DNA from: Promethearchaeota archaeon
Lineage (GTDB): Archaea; Asgardarchaeota; Lokiarchaeia; Sigyniarchaeales; SOKP01
Length of the DNA stretch: 64,000 nucleotides
Direction of reading: 5' to 3'
NCBI GenBank assembly: GCA_016926735.1
Contig: JAFGOA010000066.1
Location: 36,675-100,674, forward strand
The stretch's first letter is position 1. Every line of letters starts with the position of its first letter. Below, piece by piece: positions 41,701 through 49,459 of this stretch. Position numbers and translations under genes: made by a program. Below the pieces are notes generated by a model that did not search any database, had not been told where the DNA came from, and saw nothing but the letters and a program-made list of their open reading frames with translations.

Positions 41701-44664
41701 AATTCTAGGTATGTTTCTGATACAATTGATATAAAAGATCATATCGAAAATTCTATTAATACAGAATATTATGGAAATTATATTATTTCTGTAGATAAAA
41801 CAGATTCAAATTGTATGCTTGAAAACTTTCAATTTGATATTGCTCGATATTTAGATCCTAATAATGATGATTTTGACAACGATGGAATTTTAGACGGAGT
41901 TGAAACTAGTTTAATTGTTAAAGGCGAAAAAGTCTTAGATTTTAAGAACTCTTACCCAGATGAATTAATAATCACTAATTCGACAGAAGATAACTATTAT
42001 AATGAAATTTCCTTAGAAATTCCTTCAATTGGTAGAGTTAATGATGCAGAATTATATTTTAAAATTAATTCAAAGAATATCCTTTATGATCAAGGGTCCA
42101 TTTCTGTTGAACTGATAAAAGAAGAATTAAATAATCTTATCGAAGATCCAGTTTTAATTTCTTATTCTGAGGAATTACCATACCAATCTATATTTCAATA
42201 TATGATGACCTTTGATCTAGGGGATCTTTTGAATAGTGGAGTAATCTCAGAATATTATGGAAAATATAATCTTAGAGTATTAATAGAAAGCGATACTGAG
42301 ATAGATGAATTTATTATCAGTGACTTTTATATAATAACAAATAGTTGGATTCAAGCTGGATTAAATGATTGGAGCGCATGGATTACAGATCCTGCTAAAT
42401 GGAGTACGGATAAAGATAGTCTTTCAGATAAATATGAGATAGATATGGGATATAATCCTCAATCTGAAGATACAGATGGAGATGGTATTTGGGATCACAA
42501 AGATGTAGATCCACTTCATAATCTTATTGTTGAAGTTGATTTCATCAATGCAGAAGGTGGTTCTCATCTTGAAGCTGGTGTGAAAATGAGAAATCAAGGT
42601 AAGGATTTAACAATTTGGACACCATATACAATATATAGTACCACCTTAGATCGTCAATATTATATTGATATTGATGATAGTAGAAGTTCTATTGATCTTA
42701 GTTTTTATCTTTATAATATGCATCATATTGATATTAGAGAAGAAGTTAGGCATAGAGAAGAAAAAGCTAAAAATCCTCTTGCAAAACTATTTTGGTGGGT
42801 TGTTAAATGGATAGTTAAAATTATTTCATATGTAGTACCCGTAAGATATGAAATGCCTGACACAAAATTAGGACAATGGTCGAAAAATTATAATTTAGGA
42901 GATACTAATACATATAATTTAAAGAACGGAGATAAAAAACTTAACGTTAAAGTATCGACAATAGCACTATCAAGGACGAATACTATTGCTGTATATGATA
43001 AGAACTCAAGTTTTAATGGACATTATAAAAATCAAGAAAAAATGAATGTTTTTCATTTACATGTTGATGATGATACTATCAGTTCTAAATCTCCATTTGT
43101 AAATGGAATCAATACTGTTATAATACCAACAAGAATTTTTTCAGAGACAAAATTAAATGCATTGATTCAGAATGAAAAATTAGAGGGAACTCCATTAGAA
43201 GGATGTGAATTTTCAAGTGTAGAAAGAGATGATTCTGGAGAAAGTAAAATGGCATCTGAAAATATTGATTTTGTTATTATACAAAAAAATCTATCCGCTG
43301 AAGATGCTGAAATGATTTTAAATTGGCTTCTAGAAGTGCTTATTAATGAAACTACAGATGAAACAGCATTCCTTAATAGTTTTATATCAACAAAATTAAA
43401 TAATATTGAAATAGAGCAAATGAATGTTAATATTGATATATTAAAAATCACACCATCATTAGGAACATTTGAAAACAGTCCGGAGGGAGAAAAACCTATT
43501 GGAGATTGGGGTACGGCAATCCTTAAAACACTACAGAATTATATATCAATGATCATATCCCTAGCCCAATCAATTATCGAATTAATTGAATTTATAGTTG
43601 ATGCAATTGTAAACTCAATATTAATGGCAGTATTATCGTTTTTAGGTGATTTAATTTGGTTACTTATCCGTGCAGCAATCTTAATATTAGTATGGATCTT
43701 ATTTGTTTTTACATTAATAGGTTTTGGAATTACATTTTTAGCAATGATCCCATTCATGTTAATAATTAGTGGTATAATTGGAGCAGAATTAATCATCAAG
43801 GCAAATTCTTTAAAATTGATTAAAGAAGATACGAATATAGAATTATCTTACAATATTATCTTTGATTATATTGATTTCTTTGATATTTATATTCCCACGT
43901 TAAAAATTTCTGTTACTTTTAATGATTTAATTTATGAAGCAAAAATAAATTTCTTCTCAACCTTTAATCCAAAAATGCCAATGGAGTTTATTCCTGATGA
44001 TTATAATAAACCTGATAGTGCCAATACATTAAATACACTTATTGTTCAAAATAATTTGGAAAATACAGAGAAAATAAAAACATCTTCAGATTCGTTAAAT
44101 CTTTTTTCAGCTTTAGCTTATACTGGATTTTTTGCAGCAATGTCAATGATAGGAGCTGTGATGAGTATTCATGCAGCTATAACGAATGGTTTAAGTAAAA
44201 CCAAACATTGGGAACTTTTAGCATTTGGTATCACTATTACTGCATTTGTAACTTCAATTGGTTTGTTAATATGTACGTTAATGGCAACTACAGATCGTTT
44301 TTCAAGTTTTGTTTGGGGATTAGCATGGGGATTTTTATTATCATTTTTTGAGATCGTTTTTATATTTGGATTAGGAGGAGCTGCAAATATACCTAAAGCA
44401 GTAGGTATATTTGGTACTGTTGTAGCAGCAATTAACATTATTGCTAACATTAGTTTATTCCTTGGGTTTGATATAATGGCTATTCCTGCCACGATTATAG
44501 ATATTATGGCTGTAGCACTTGGTTGTTTCTCAATATTAGCAGTCAATGATAAAGAAGCTAAAGATAGACTACAATTAACATATATTTCATTATCTCTATG
44601 TCTACACTTATTGCTATTTTTAGCCTTTGCTTTTATATTGGTAGTTGAAGAAAGTCAAGAATAA
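32737..44664 (+). CDS. Giant (3975 aa) cell-surface protein: PKD-like, LamG-like, DNRLRE-like and TSP3-like repeats, with multi-TM C-terminus
   Basis: Uninterrupted 11.9-kb ORF; signal peptide (FTLLFIVLMAEYANA); PKD motifs YYWDFGDGTSGYGKNVIHDY and FEWSFGDGLYAYEQNPTHYWSTAGTYTI; repeated D-x-D-x-D-G motifs; several hydrophobic segments near the C-terminus. Confidence 0.93.
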   Translation: MFKYKNKFKIKKNFQIGFTLLFIVLMAEYANAANTTLNPTIEKFYTEDNIADVGELIEFTWEISDYSDSLSIRILFGDGNYTLLTAPGWSSSYSYRYSTEGRYNATMIIMAPDLYIWKSVTDPNGNDLLIEIINVAPEFESNDISFSWESENGPYEDEEIQVSVDLSDSIVDLEEGKITYIYDFGDGEQIISNQSSTLHIWNTTGNYPISITAKDDQGALTQRTRFLKIKNKDPEPKFTLGAGIPATYSFTEDIIGDIPFGWNLSDTEYSKYAFEIIEEKNSHGKVLSVMSNETISTSKNYIYNDIGFQNYGTVEFQFIIENSQSIVSSYFGFSNDDKEIFAIFVENGNWRYCTDGNRDNTALLGTLPAPKDNIWYHVRVDFHIISSQIPSDSSCYGLAVNEFRVSIDGSIFAKKRFDPVDNPLSSVRIGTFEGLSKKTYIDSIGYSWDKNYNIGDNFNVYTPEYYGTYDWREGSIGSSPNGWEVYNDDIPSKFENNPFYTENFIDENDRWRLTGIEETSMHIRTSVSDDAYVNNLAKNTNYGTQATLNLDTKTSTHTMTVCYRYISNADHPAILDIEIPNLPIISATMDLRAYCDAQDQSGVTIRAIYFDIDGRGAGAIGCWTREAGQVRGDGVIGVGAEKSWTYDMTHCRFPVAVSELPSIPNTDPETGSRYVNFIPQSSSDTSGFFSPGAHTIKAFVTSRDQYAGSSQDSWVSITLNLVYNDENTQVYIKNNIPYLSSNITDNSKLDIYVSQGTSNSKVKLYSTSDFSENTITWNNRPSRSYISTYTISGTGWHTFNLGKSQNNFYYSLSQEINKGSSNIRFYSSEYSDSSKRPVVHHYLSKYYQGDGTLYCQTDQSEILTLTSPNNLNRFLRKGDKIEISFKTTSAKAIQFNLIDTVGLENSFEISSEGNSNFNIRTISLVVQDNIYIDYMEFAGLFNSETYLLINSIKFFEGIRSDISYIDIGNDFGKVIQLRDRSTQNQLRMDNIFNSQNEGTIEFWMHTNNILNEIWSISVYTGTTMIFKLSTKNNQWVYSSNGGEYIPISDFGIAEENQWYHLKIDFNNNTSQFNLTLDDIYMTSIEGIIFKEFNKIRFGTVQANEGTTYIDAIGYSWDDNYNIGDNNISLVLYPEKTKIQFSAADSIDTISDYDTLKYYWDFGDGTSGYGKNVIHDYLTSGNYIITLVCKDDNGATSSFSQIIKVYNTYPEISFVDNLETIAINEGDTVFFNAESWDEITDYASLNYYWAFESINNNIFDFEDSIEGGWRQSHMYQDDYYGDVGVLVEDTEGDYNYDFSRILVRNVDPLISIYDAIMIANISFEVVRSNPTIDANITFELLADSLFAFSKYLDFHGLDDLSVVSDKELAIMSLSKDWKVNVYSTEILPAYSWFRYNIYIEYLDGTNTTITSGKIYGNSNGEWSLNLNPYWVNSIDNTFSHPITFNAEIFDPSVDDIFVNIKYDVDMLVEISCSDNIPLDGTFIINQELGDVTYIIEVYQVDGGTYAKIHATQNIYEKSFYDNEFPTQLEFEFNIFPIINLEILLNEQLGLENLEILDFLNTLNTVTGNVVDDDGGSNNHIITFPSIFDFSNLSPSMDIAIPNNNTINEEVSFLVVIEDFNQIDSEINFDYQEVVEDDVPNVPNDFEIINGTISDSNGELEFNDDNYITIDSEFHIIENQVFYDDFNDTMRDLNWIDETNFDRIKEDDGVLKLKASSFSLWQNFSRWFLSWAPYSKISLSKFNTEWWEIQVDISKQCYSKIGNHHYGLMLFQDEENVWLFGATNDGKIKITKIIDREAIDVVNLQSNDTTLRISKVEGKYYFESSIDKENWNILFSINSLEINATDTGIFHRVTFPYDIDCCCYHHHYRNKWCDYKHCCKSWKNGNSKHYCKSWKAWDNKYCCKSWKSWNYKHYCKSFKHYWHKNCHCCSYRDWVFFDNFSMIEKYSTDHLLNFTTTLDLDTIGNEQILEHLYLIADYKTTLNQLIDISIYNFQKNIWEIIDSSYINTDYHHLNYTIQSLGYLDLNNQIHVRFEARSSDNEFQLLLDKLQLEYSSSMISNYQSEQIPFIGVDVANIDDNDISIIANKGSLEHEGDLSLQDNNYATYSSSGDIANLAFITAFALDQAQIDDGFTSITLSYSFRTNIYQLVNVTVYNYTSQEWILINRLNQNEFNELIFEFDTSQTEFFNLNEIYVKFEAINNTNSFTFDLDLLRIDYSYFPHHLISDNIRNSEFNLPKENRDYAVYNSQDNDLEFNILMSDMNSLRKFNLGVLYYSIQSSISQEMNLYLYNFSGKTWNMVDTFIAYNSNFISNEYLINTSDYLSPNNYIRVKFEGTIQNEYNLFIEELGIIYKWSDVWGQYGSKSNRDDFNSLGYISNEYSFIYWGNTNFYMNGEYLIIITADDGYNIIRKGGVINIINMPPYAEIGPIETGIKENEEIQLTSELFFYGKYAEETRFEWSFGDGLYAYEQNPTHYWSTAGTYTIQLTIKDCFGNIYTDNATITIEEHPPEILGPYTFYGKQGQAIVLDVEIYDSFYDEMNLQYEWYSVPSNEINIGTLFSTDKKPVVFLDWGNYTYSLKVIDQSGYYAITNITIEVDDIPPVVSIGSYMYHGGKGNSISIKAYVYDSYLENEFKFTWTIQNDLEQLNQSNIIFYDKIGQIAFTCKDTIVYDGEIKITDSFGLFMIQDFYINSFIDTNGNGFSDEIEEQLAETGHTIWDAEDTDNDGYSDIIEEYITFTLPNNPDCDGDGLSDGTNSTTGFGELTFGTDPWNPDSDGDLLEDGFEVFGWNITVNSLDVFVSSNPVLKDTDNDGIGDYDEYIMKLDPRSSDTDGDGIDDLADPYPITYDYDEDGLSDYEELQIGTQLNNTDTDGDTLTDGEEVLGWYFKTNPLSQDSDHDFLSDNNEINCYTTNSKYYRNQTYIGSERVKLEQSIYLPFKEKIEKALYAKISFTIAFGEYGNSGNLEYGTENIPNIRIQITKNNIILYDRYSNNSRYVSDTIDIKDHIENSINTEYYGNYIISVDKTDSNCMLENFQFDIARYLDPNNDDFDNDGILDGVETSLIVKGEKVLDFKNSYPDELIITNSTEDNYYNEISLEIPSIGRVNDAELYFKINSKNILYDQGSISVELIKEELNNLIEDPVLISYSEELPYQSIFQYMMTFDLGDLLNSGVISEYYGKYNLRVLIESDTEIDEFIISDFYIITNSWIQAGLNDWSAWITDPAKWSTDKDSLSDKYEIDMGYNPQSEDTDGDGIWDHKDVDPLHNLIVEVDFINAEGGSHLEAGVKMRNQGKDLTIWTPYTIYSTTLDRQYYIDIDDSRSSIDLSFYLYNMHHIDIREEVRHREEKAKNPLAKLFWWVVKWIVKIISYVVPVRYEMPDTKLGQWSKNYNLGDTNTYNLKNGDKKLNVKVSTIALSRTNTIAVYDKNSSFNGHYKNQEKMNVFHLHVDDDTISSKSPFVNGINTVIIPTRIFSETKLNALIQNEKLEGTPLEGCEFSSVERDDSGESKMASENIDFVIIQKNLSAEDAEMILNWLLEVLINETTDETAFLNSFISTKLNNIEIEQMNVNIDILKITPSLGTFENSPEGEKPIGDWGTAILKTLQNYISMIISLAQSIIELIEFIVDAIVNSILMAVLSFLGDLIWLLIRAAILILVWILFVFTLIGFGITFLAMIPFMLIISGIIGAELIIKANSLKLIKEDTNIELSYNIIFDYIDFFDIYIPTLKISVTFNDLIYEAKINFFSTFNPKMPMEFIPDDYNKPDSANTLNTLIVQNNLENTEKIKTSSDSLNLFSALAYTGFFAAMSMIGAVMSIHAAITNGLSKTKHWELLAFGITITAFVTSIGLLICTLMATTDRFSSFVWGLAWGFLLSFFEIVFIFGLGGAANIPKAVGIFGTVVAAINIIANISLFLGFDIMAIPATIIDIMAVALGCFSILAVNDKEAKDRLQLTYISLSLCLHLLLFLAFAFILVVEESQE
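38356..38499 (+). repeat. Four tandem 36-nt units encoding K(H/Y)(Y/C)CKS(W/F)K.... inside the giant ORF
   Basis: KHCCKSWKNGNS / KHYCKSWKAWDN / KYCCKSWKSWNY / KHYCKSFKHYWH at exact 36-nt spacing (38356, 38392, 38428, 38464). Confidence 0.92.
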
Positions 44665-44708
44665 TAATAATAAATAAAGTTTTTTTGTTTTTTTTTTTTA
44701 ATTTTATT

Positions 44709-45158
44709 ATGAAAGATAAGATCTTTATTTTTCTTATGATACTTTGTTTTAGTTCAATTATTACAAGCTTTTTTGGAATTATTATTATATATAGATCAAA
44801 TATCGCATATAATATAGAACAAATATTTTGGTTTATTTTAGCTTGTTCTCTATGTTTATTCTTATATTTATTCTTAAGTTTGATTTTTTCATGGTATAAT
44901 AAAAATAAAATTAATTTTAAAAAAATAGGATTTATATGGTTTTGGAGTCTCCTAATAGGATTCTTAATACTTATAGTAGATACAATATGTTATATTTACT
45001 TAAAAAGTTTTGTTTCTGCATCTTTTTTTAATTCACTTATGGAATTAAAAAATAATTTAGGAATTTTCTTGTATCTTTCTTTTTGGATTGGGATATTAAT
45101 TCTTTTCATCAGTATTGTTTTATTATTCTTTTCACCTATGAAAAATATCAATAAATAA
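44709..45158 (+). CDS. Four-TM membrane protein of unknown function
   Basis: ORF track starts at 44685; ATG at 44709 (MKDKIFIFLMIL...) is a plausible start; four hydrophobic segments. Confidence 0.55.
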   Translation: MKDKIFIFLMILCFSSIITSFFGIIIIYRSNIAYNIEQIFWFILACSLCLFLYLFLSLIFSWYNKNKINFKKIGFIWFWSLLIGFLILIVDTICYIYLKSFVSASFFNSLMELKNNLGIFLYLSFWIGILILFISIVLLFFSPMKNINK

Positions 45159-45529
45159 GAGTAAAAATAGAAAAAGTAGCATTATATTTGAATAGAATAA
45201 AGATAGGACAAATAATATTACATTTGTGATATAATATATCTTAATTTGTTAGAAATTTAGAAACATGATAGAATAAATATATCAAGTTACTTTATATCCA
45301 AGAAATTTTGAGAAATTCATATTGATTGAAATAATACAAAGGTGTGTCTTCTTTATTAGCAAAATCCATTAATTTCTACCCATAAAAAGTTAAAAATATC
45401 CCTAATTTTTCCAATTATATTTATAAAATTGGAATTATGTTTTAGAAAATACTCTATATATTTATATATAACAGTTATTTTTAATATGAGTAGAATTATT
45501 TTAAATCCTATATTATTGGATAATATCCT

Positions 45530-46327
45530 ATGAAATATTATACAATAGGTCAAATAGATACCATCGGAACTGAAAGCCCACATCAAAAGGAACTTAAAGA
45601 TATTAGCTTAAGAAAATCACCTCTATTTAAGAATTTAGATAAAAAATTAATTTCAAAAATTTCTTTAGAGAAAATTGGAGGCTATTTCAGTAAAATTGGA
45701 ATGGAAGAAGATTGGACAATTACTCTAAAATTTTTTCCAGAAGTGAATATCCATATATCTTATTTTTATTATGGAGATGAATTTGGAGATATCGAATCTG
45801 AACTTAAATATTTATTTTCTGGAGAACGATGTACTTGGATTCCTGGAGAAGATTTAGCTACTTATATAAGTATTGTCATGAATATGATTGAAAATCAAAT
45901 AAAAAATATAAAACCAGGTAAAAAAAATTATAATAAAAAATCAGAGTTATTGTTAAAGATTATTAAACAGCGATTATCTCTATTTAAACTATTAAAAGAC
46001 ATTGATCAAAAAGAGGTAGAATATTTTTTAGGGGCTACTATTGTAAAAAATCATGACTCTTGGACAATTATAAAAGAAATCTTTCCAGAAATCAATGTGG
46101 AAATTATCTATTTTATCAAGGAAGATAACATTGATGTACAATATTCAGGTAAAAATCTGGAGAATATAGATATGTATCATATAGAATTAATAGCAATATT
46201 TATTATAAACCATATTTTACGATTTACAGTTATTAAAAATCAGGAAAAAAAGCTTCCTAACATTGCTTATATGATGTTTTCTAGACTATTTTCAAAAGAA
46301 AAAGGATGGAATTATAGAAATATCTAA
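45530..46327 (+). CDS. DUF3786-like protein with internal duplication
   Basis: 265 aa; two halves share W.I..K.FPE.N..I.YF (EDWTITLKFFPEVNIHISYFYYGDE and DSWTIIKEIFPEINVEIIYFIKEDN). Confidence 0.55.
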   Translation: MKYYTIGQIDTIGTESPHQKELKDISLRKSPLFKNLDKKLISKISLEKIGGYFSKIGMEEDWTITLKFFPEVNIHISYFYYGDEFGDIESELKYLFSGERCTWIPGEDLATYISIVMNMIENQIKNIKPGKKNYNKKSELLLKIIKQRLSLFKLLKDIDQKEVEYFLGATIVKNHDSWTIIKEIFPEINVEIIYFIKEDNIDVQYSGKNLENIDMYHIELIAIFIINHILRFTVIKNQEKKLPNIAYMMFSRLFSKEKGWNYRNI

Positions 46328-46388
46328 TTAAATCTATTCAAATCTCATTAAATTTTCTCAAATGCAATCTTTTGATAATATAGGATTT

Positions 46389-46952
46389 TTAAATTACAGT
46401 CCACAATTGAGCTCTACCTTTTTTACCAGTACGTTTTATTTTACGATCACTTTCTAAATCTGAAATTAGCTTCCATATTTCAGAGTTAGTAAGTTTAAAA
46501 TACTTTCTCAATTCTGGAGTTGACATTTCAGTATCATTTAGGATATTAACAATTAATCTTTTGACTTCTTCAACGGTATCATTATCAGAACTTGCAATTC
46601 CTTCTTCAATTTCATCCTCATTATCATCAGATTCCATCTCAAGCATTATTCGAGAAGCTATTTTATTTAAGTTTTTTATATTTGTTTCTATTCCTCTTGG
46701 TTTCATGAAAAGACAACATAATTCCAAATCTTTTGGAAAAGCTACAACATAAAAATTATCATATAATATCGCTCTTGGCTTTTTTCCAGCATTACCTCCA
46801 CGGAAAGACAAATAAAAATTGACAGCAAAATCATCTAGATTAACAAAATCATTTATATCATCAAATTTTTTCTTCCATTTTAGGAAAGGACCATTAATGA
46901 GATCAAATCCAACCAAAGCTACAGAAAACAATTCATTTTCATTAAAATTCAT
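46389..46952 (-). CDS. Longin/roadblock-like domain plus C-terminal wHTH
   Basis: 187 aa; VALVGFDLINGPFLKWKKKF...YDNFYVVAFPKDLELCCLFM profilin/longin-like segment; acidic linker; VEEVKRLIVNILNDTEMSTPELRKYFKLTNSEIWKLISDLESDRKIKRTGKKGRAQLWTV wHTH. Confidence 0.68.
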   Translation of the reverse strand: MNFNENELFSVALVGFDLINGPFLKWKKKFDDINDFVNLDDFAVNFYLSFRGGNAGKKPRAILYDNFYVVAFPKDLELCCLFMKPRGIETNIKNLNKIASRIMLEMESDDNEDEIEEGIASSDNDTVEEVKRLIVNILNDTEMSTPELRKYFKLTNSEIWKLISDLESDRKIKRTGKKGRAQLWTVI

Positions 46953-47479
46953 TCCATTAACCTCTTTCTTTTGATTACTTTATTTAATTCTTTTTCAATT
47001 ACTTGCATTAACTGTGCTCGTTCATCAGAATTAATCGCTGTTAAACCAATTGTTTTTGTATGAAGTACATCTTGTACTCGCTTAAAATGCATTCTACCAT
47101 CTTTCTTACATAAATCTTGTTTATTAGCAATTGCTATTATTGGACAATCATCAATCATTAAATCTTTCGCCTCATCAATAAGTTGTCTTGAATTTAAAAC
47201 ATTTTTAGGAGTAGAATCAGTTACAATAAAAATTAGATCAGAACCAACAATAAAATCTTTCATATACGTTCTAAGATATTGTGTTTGACCGCCAAAATCC
47301 CAAACTTTTAAATTGAATCCACCGAATTTAACAGATCTTAGGTCAAATCCTGCAGTCGGAATGTATTTTTTTATAATTTCTTTTTCGGTTAACATTTTTA
47401 CCATCGTTGTCTTGCCAACTGCGGGAAACCCAATAATAGATACTTTAACTGAATTATTAAAACAAGATGTGTTTAACAT
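46949..47479 (-). CDS. Arf/Ras-like small GTPase
   Basis: 176 aa; G1 GFPAVGKTT, G2 Thr in YIPTAGFDLR, G3 WDFGGQ, G4 ANKQD, G5 TAIN. Confidence 0.92.
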   Translation of the reverse strand: MLNTSCFNNSVKVSIIGFPAVGKTTMVKMLTEKEIIKKYIPTAGFDLRSVKFGGFNLKVWDFGGQTQYLRTYMKDFIVGSDLIFIVTDSTPKNVLNSRQLIDEAKDLMIDDCPIIAIANKQDLCKKDGRMHFKRVQDVLHTKTIGLTAINSDERAQLMQVIEKELNKVIKRKRLME

Positions 47480-47667
47480 GATTATATCTAAATGTAATAA
47501 TTTAACTAATAGAAGTAATATATTTTAAAATAAAAAAAAAGAGTAATACCTTGGTGATATATAAATTATGTATTTAAAAATTATTATATCTCTATAGTTA
47601 GAAAAATCATTCTTTTTTTTTTTGAAAGTAAAATTAAAAAGTATTTAGAGATAAAATATCAATATCT

Positions 47668-48483
47668 ATGGAAAAAATGAATCAAAGAAATTTAGAGACA
47701 AGTTTTAAAAAAATTATTCTAGATGGGTTAAAACTGTTTAAAAAAACTTATTTTAAAATAATACCTATATTTGTCTTATTTAGTGTAATAGGTATTATTT
47801 TTAAAGTAATAACTTTAACAGAAATAAATTATAAACTAGCTATATTGAAAGAATCTTCAAGTACTAATACACCTGAATTCTTTTTATTATATATTGGAGC
47901 GATTATTATTGAATTTATAATAGTAAATTTCTTTTTAATTTTAACTCTTTCAATACTTTCGCTATATTTATTAAAATGCTATAGAAAAGAAGAATCTGGT
48001 TTGATAACCAGCTTTAAAAAAGTAATTAACAAAAAATTAGTTCTAATTCTTTTATTTTTAGGTCTATTTTTACCAATTACATTCTTATTAGTTTTACCTG
48101 GATTATTAATTTATAAATACTATATTTTTTCTATTTTTACAGTAAACACCCCTAATGCAAAAAAACCATTTACACAAGCAAAAGACATATCAAGTGGTAA
48201 TTTTTTCAGAATTTTGATAATTTTCCTTATAAATATTATAATTATTTTCTCTGGTAACCCAATTAGCAATTTATTTTTCTATGATTTCTATGAATCATTA
48301 ATAATTTCCAGAAATTATGGATTATTATTAATTTACTTTTTTGTATGTAATCTTTTAGGTATTTTATTATCACCACTAATAGCATGTCTGCTTACATCCT
48401 TATTTTCTAATTCTTTTGAAATTTATAAAAAAGAAAAAAAAGAACAAAAACCAATTTTAAATAAAGATTATCAAAAAAGATAA
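47668..48483 (+). CDS. Multi-TM membrane protein of unknown function
   Basis: 271 aa; several hydrophobic helices, basic C-terminus. Confidence 0.6.
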   Translation: MEKMNQRNLETSFKKIILDGLKLFKKTYFKIIPIFVLFSVIGIIFKVITLTEINYKLAILKESSSTNTPEFFLLYIGAIIIEFIIVNFFLILTLSILSLYLLKCYRKEESGLITSFKKVINKKLVLILLFLGLFLPITFLLVLPGLLIYKYYIFSIFTVNTPNAKKPFTQAKDISSGNFFRILIIFLINIIIIFSGNPISNLFFYDFYESLIISRNYGLLLIYFFVCNLLGILLSPLIACLLTSLFSNSFEIYKKEKKEQKPILNKDYQKR

Positions 48484-48604
48484 CAAAATTAAAGATATTT
48501 TTATAGAATTTAATCTAAACTTATCAAATATTAAGAAAAAAATCAAAATCTTTCTTTTTCTTATAGATAAAAATAAATTATTGATTTAATTTAATGGATT
48601 TGAG

Positions 48605-49396
48605 ATGAAAATAGATTTTGAAAAAAAAATTGAAATCACCAAAGAAGATATAAATAATCCTATTGTTTTAATTGGATGGCCAGGAATTGCATTAGTAGGA
48701 AAATTAGCAATCAGTTCAATTAAGGATTCAATTGGAGCAGAATTATTATACAATATTAAATATTTTGATTTTCCTCCAAAAAGTTTTGTTGAAAAAGGAT
48801 TTTTAGACATTCCCACAGCGAAGCTTTATTATAAAAAACGAGAATCTGGAGATATATTTATTCTAACAGGAGATTATCAACCTCAAACACCGGCAGGAGT
48901 ATTTGATTTTTCTCAAAAATTTTGTGAAAAAATGAAGGAAATAACAGATAATAAGATTAAAATGTATATAAGTACTGGTGCAATGGTCTCAGATAAAATT
49001 ATTGAGAAAAAAGTTCCCGATATCTATGTTTGTGGCACTGATAAAGAAATTGTTAATTCATTTTTAGAACATGAAAATACTCTTTTAATGGAAAATGGTG
49101 TAATAGCTGGTGCAAATGGCATTTTACCCGCATGGGCAGGGAACAATAATTTTGGCCCAGGTATATGTTTATTAGCAGAAACTTTACCTATACAAATGAT
49201 AAATGTAGATCCAAAAGCATCAAAAGCTTTAGTTACTCTTTTAAAAGATTATTTCAAACTTGATATGGATTATTCAGAATTGGACAAACAAATTAAGGAA
49301 ATGGAAGAAATGCTTGAGAAATTTAATGAACAAGCAAATTACTTTCCACAAGGTATACCACCAAAAAAAGAGCATGAAGATTCATATTTTCGTTAG
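48605..49396 (+). CDS. PAC2 (proteasome assembly chaperone-like) family protein
   Basis: 263 aa; VLIGWPGIALVGKLAISSI, FILTGDYQPQTPAGVFDFSQKF, VIAGANGILPAWAGNNNFGPGICLLAET. Confidence 0.85.
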   Translation: MKIDFEKKIEITKEDINNPIVLIGWPGIALVGKLAISSIKDSIGAELLYNIKYFDFPPKSFVEKGFLDIPTAKLYYKKRESGDIFILTGDYQPQTPAGVFDFSQKFCEKMKEITDNKIKMYISTGAMVSDKIIEKKVPDIYVCGTDKEIVNSFLEHENTLLMENGVIAGANGILPAWAGNNNFGPGICLLAETLPIQMINVDPKASKALVTLLKDYFKLDMDYSELDKQIKEMEEMLEKFNEQANYFPQGIPPKKEHEDSYFR

Positions 49397-49459
49397 ATTT
49401 AAAGAGATTTAATAATAAAAAGGAAAGAAAAGAATTATTAATTATATTAGTATAAAATT

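Noticed and set aside
43167-44546. Antisense ORFs (43167-43451, 43539-43799, 44169-44546) and 40866-41156 inside the giant ORF
   Set aside because: Low-complexity translations opposite a strong ORF; explained by codon bias.
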